Shown here: positions 6,689 to 8,643 of the stretch, piece by piece
Position numbering within the stretch: the first letter of the stretch is position 1
Layout: every line of letters begins with the position of its first letter
From: Pedobacter sp.
Lineage (GTDB): Bacteria > Bacteroidota > Bacteroidia > Sphingobacteriales > Sphingobacteriaceae
Direction of reading: 5' to 3'
Assembly (NCBI GenBank): GCA_028287885.1
Contig: JAQBOT010000332.1
Location: 1-8,643, forward strand
Length of the DNA: 8,643 nt
Notes under the pieces: model-generated
The model's database searches: none
What the model was told of the DNA's origin: nothing
What the model saw: only the letters and a program-made list of their open reading frames with translations
Translations under genes and position numbers: made by a program

Positions 6689-7855
6689 ATGCAAGAAGAT
6701 AATTTTGAAACCATTGCCATCAGGCTGCAGGCAGAACGTACCCATTTCAAGGAGCATTCTGTACCGCTTTACCTTACCTCAAGTTATAAGTTTGATGATT
6801 CTGAGGAAATGCGTGCCTTATTCGCCAACGAAAAAGACGGCAATGTATACAGCAGATATGCGAATCCAAATACATCTGAACTTATTGAAAAGATGGCCGC
6901 TCTGGAAGGTGCCGAGGCAGGCTGGGCTACAGCAACCGGTATGGCGGCAATCTTCACAACGTTTGCTACTTTTCTGGGTAATGGCGATCATGTATTGTCA
7001 AGCCGCTCGGTTTTTGGCTCAACCCACCAGCTTCTAAACAACATATTTCCAAAATGGGGGATCGGTTATACCTATGCGGATCTTGATAAACCAGAACAGT
7101 GGATTAACGGCATCCATGAAAACACAAAGATGATCTTTGTAGAAACGCCTTCAAATCCAGGAATTGACATTATCGATCTGGAATGGCTAGCCAAATTGGC
7201 AAAGGAACATAATCTGCTGTTGGTAGTCGACAATTGCTTTGCTACACCGTACTTACAGCAACCCATCAAACTCGGAGCAGACATTTCTATACATTCTGCT
7301 ACAAAATTCATCGACGGGCAGGGTCGCACACTTGGTGGAATAATTTTGGGAACAGCGGCTTTGATGAAAGACATTGAAGGTTTTGCGAGACACAGCGGGC
7401 CTGCAATGTCGCCATTTAATGCCTGGTTGTTATCAAAGAGCTTGGAGACTCTTGCGGTGCGAATGGACAGACATTGTGAAAATGCAATGAAGGTTGCGGA
7501 ATTTCTTGAGGGACGCAATAAGATTAAAAAGGTTATGTACCCTTTCCTACCATCGCATCCTCAATACGACATTGCTCGTAAGCAAATGAGGCAGGGGGGA
7601 GGAATTATAACCTTTGTTATTGAAGGTGGTGTAGAAGCGGCTGCAGCGTTCATGGATAAACTTCAAATGTTTTCAATCTCAGCTAACCTTGGAGACACAA
7701 GGTCCATTGCAACCCATCCAGCAACCAGTACACACTCCAAGCTTACGGAGGAACAACGTTTAGAGGTCGGAATAGAACAAGGCAGTATCCGTCTTTCTAT
7801 TGGTCTGGAGCACATCGATGATATATTAAAAGACCTGGAGCAGGCGCTTAGCTAA
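6689..7855 (+). CDS. metZ: O-succinylhomoserine sulfhydrylase (Cys/Met metabolism PLP enzyme)
   Basis: 388-residue PLP-dependent enzyme of the Cys/Met metabolism family. MetZ joins O-succinylhomoserine and sulfide to give homocysteine, by-passing cystathionine, in methionine synthesis in the cytoplasm. Seen: YSRYANP at 54-60 (phosphate-binding Tyr54 and Arg56 from the partner subunit), ATATGMAAI at 80-88, ETPSNP at 152-157, the cofactor Asp181 in VVDNCFATP, the PLP lysine Lys206 in HSATKFIDGQGR, and LGDTRSIATHPATSTHSKL in the C-terminal domain. The HSATKFxDGQGR form of the lysine motif favours MetZ over cystathionine gamma-synthase or beta-lyase; a methionine gamma-lyase-type activity cannot be fully excluded. 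Length is normal. The ATG follows the OsmC stop by 4 nt, so it is the last gene of the operon. Its stop lies inside the 3' end of the convergent LapA gene (8-nt overlap), and no good terminator follows. Confidence 0.9.
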   Translation: MQEDNFETIAIRLQAERTHFKEHSVPLYLTSSYKFDDSEEMRALFANEKDGNVYSRYANPNTSELIEKMAALEGAEAGWATATGMAAIFTTFATFLGNGDHVLSSRSVFGSTHQLLNNIFPKWGIGYTYADLDKPEQWINGIHENTKMIFVETPSNPGIDIIDLEWLAKLAKEHNLLLVVDNCFATPYLQQPIKLGADISIHSATKFIDGQGRTLGGIILGTAALMKDIEGFARHSGPAMSPFNAWLLSKSLETLAVRMDRHCENAMKVAEFLEGRNKIKKVMYPFLPSHPQYDIARKQMRQGGGIITFVIEGGVEAAAAFMDKLQMFSISANLGDTRSIATHPATSTHSKLTEEQRLEVGIEQGSIRLSIGLEHIDDILKDLEQALS

Positions 7856-8123
7856 TGTAATTGCGATCCTCATCGCTTAACGTGTTTTTTGAATTGGGCT
7901 CGGTATGATCAAATTTATCATCGTAGCTGCTAACTGCAGTTCTTGGTCTGCCAGCCCAATATCCTAAAACAAATCCCACAAAGGTACATACACCTATAAC
8001 CAACAATTTAGAGACATCTTTTTTCCCGAAAATAAAGTTAAACTCAACTTCGTCTGTATTCATCACTAAGAAGATGGTGATGAGCGCTGTTATCAGGATG
8101 ATAAAAATTGTTTTCGCACGCAT
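7848..8123 (-). CDS. Small LapA-domain (DUF1049-like) inner-membrane protein
   Basis: 91-residue protein with two membrane segments, about residues 5-21 and 39-57, joined by a short polar stretch that includes MNTDEVEFNFIFGKK. It has a hydrophilic, acidic C-terminal tail of about 30 residues ending DEDRNYIS. The pattern of a first helix, N-x-x-x-V-x-F-x-F, a second helix with Gly-rich FVGFVLGYWAGR, then a cytoplasmic tail is that of the LapA/YciS family. In E. coli these proteins act with LapB in lipopolysaccharide assembly control, but no LapB is visible here, so the role is open. The ATG at 8123 follows the upstream barrel gene's stop by 3 nt, suggesting translational coupling. The last 8 nt overlap the end of metZ on the other strand. 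Confidence 0.75.
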   Translation of the reverse strand: MRAKTIFIILITALITIFLVMNTDEVEFNFIFGKKDVSKLLVIGVCTFVGFVLGYWAGRPRTAVSSYDDKFDHTEPNSKNTLSDEDRNYIS

Positions 8124-8126
8124 AGA

Positions 8127-8643
8127 TTAAAAGCTGTAATTCAATATAAATTCAAATATAGGTTTTTGGTGATAACTTTTATTTACCAGGACCAATCTGC
8201 CACCTACATCAAAAACGGGCTCGTAGCGCAACAGATTCATGTTGCTGTGGATCTCAAATCCATAGGTCTTTGGCTCCGCAAGGTTGGTTTCCCTTCCGAT
8301 ATTTTCATAATGGCAAAATACACCAGCTCTTACATTTCGAAGATAAGCAACTGGCCCCACCTCGGCATCGGGAAAAGCGATTGGGAAGCGGTAGTTGAAA
8401 AGTAAGGTGTTAATAAGCCTGCTTTTCGCCAGAATGTTGTTATAGCCATATACCGTGTTGATGTCTGTGTTGAATCGCCTAATCCCCGTTGCTTCCTGGT
8501 AGTTGAAATTGGCTAGAAAGCTGTGGTTTCGAAACAAGCCCGGGAAATACAGGAACGTTTCCAGGGAAAACAAGCTACCTGGTAGTTTTTGGTCAAATGG
8601 CTGATGGTAATATTTTAATCTTAGTATTTGGCCCCAGATTGGC
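8127..8643 (-). CDS. C-terminal part of an outer-membrane beta-barrel protein (5' end cut by the window)
   Basis: The frame is open from the right window edge to the TAA at 8127-8129, giving 171 visible residues. No start codon can be assigned: the TTG at 8573 is just an internal Leu, since coding-like sequence continues upstream (PIWGQILRLKYYHQPF...). The visible part shows alternating hydrophobic/polar strands separated by turns, such as LLFNYRFPIAFPD, VRAGVFCHYENIG, KTYGFEIHSNMNLLRYEP and GRLVLVNKSYHQ, and ends FEFILNYSF. A terminal Phe with alternating aromatics is the usual outer-membrane barrel end signal recognised by BAM. The YRFPI and gvFxxYxNIG strands resemble surface-antigen/Omp85-like barrels and the barrel ends of large Bacteroidota proteins with an N-terminal beta-propeller, but that N-terminus is outside the window. 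The exact family is not identified. It is co-directional with the LapA-like gene, 3 nt apart, so both envelope proteins are probably co-transcribed. Confidence 0.7.
   Translation of the reverse strand, partial: PIWGQILRLKYYHQPFDQKLPGSLFSLETFLYFPGLFRNHSFLANFNYQEATGIRRFNTDINTVYGYNNILAKSRLINTLLFNYRFPIAFPDAEVGPVAYLRNVRAGVFCHYENIGRETNLAEPKTYGFEIHSNMNLLRYEPVFDVGGRLVLVNKSYHQKPIFEFILNYSF

Noticed and set aside
7072..7518. 148-codon minus-strand open frame
   Set aside because: It lies wholly inside metZ, whose motifs are continuous; the translation has no recognisable domain. Antisense shadow.
7863..7890. Possible terminator for metZ (GCGAT/ATCGC stem, later T-run)
   Set aside because: The stem is only 5 bp and the six-T run starts 8 nt after it; it also lies inside the LapA-like coding region. 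Too weak to call.
1..8643. A hidden novel multi-gene system (defence, secretion or mobile island)
   Set aside because: Every sizeable coding region matches a known family, most of them core metabolism or export genes; no repeats, integrase, transposase or CRISPR pattern was seen.

Overview
The window looks like ordinary chromosomal DNA from a member of the Bacteroidota, probably the Sphingobacteriaceae (Pedobacter-like). The evidence is a single-chain SecD-SecF fusion, almost no Shine-Dalgarno sequences, TAnnTTTG-type -7 promoter elements in front of several units, a MetZ-type methionine enzyme and a C-terminal outer-membrane barrel ending in Phe. The genus is an inference from protein flavour; no rRNA or other taxonomic marker is present.

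Layout. Positions 24-5265 lie on the minus strand. Read in transcription order they are thyA and folA (stop and start codons overlapping as ATGA), then secDF behind its own candidate promoter, then a near-perfect rho-independent terminator, then a divergent HMG-CoA lyase family gene whose start lies only 18 nt past that terminator hairpin. Positions 5266-5459 form a divergent intergenic region with one candidate promoter per direction and a potential base-paired leader in front of thyA. Positions 5460-7855 are a tight plus-strand operon: ispE, an OsmC-family gene and metZ, with 4-nt gaps. Positions 7848-8643 return to the minus strand: the 3' end of an outer-membrane barrel gene cut by the window edge, followed after 3 nt by a small LapA-domain membrane protein that overlaps the end of metZ by 8 nt.

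Functions. ThyA makes dTMP and releases dihydrofolate, which FolA reduces back to tetrahydrofolate, so their coupling is metabolically direct. SecDF uses the proton gradient to help protein export. IspE belongs to the MEP isoprenoid pathway, MetZ to methionine synthesis, and the OsmC protein is probably a thiol-dependent peroxide or redox protein. The lyase-like gene would cleave HMG-CoA in leucine breakdown if it is a true HMG-CoA lyase.

I see no mobile element, CRISPR array, tRNA, rRNA, defence cassette or biosynthetic cluster, and no undescribed multi-gene system. The points worth a second look are small: residue changes at conserved sites in SecF and in the lyase, a possible RNA structure before thyA, and the gene/terminator packing at 878-946. 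All intergenic gaps are below 300 bases.
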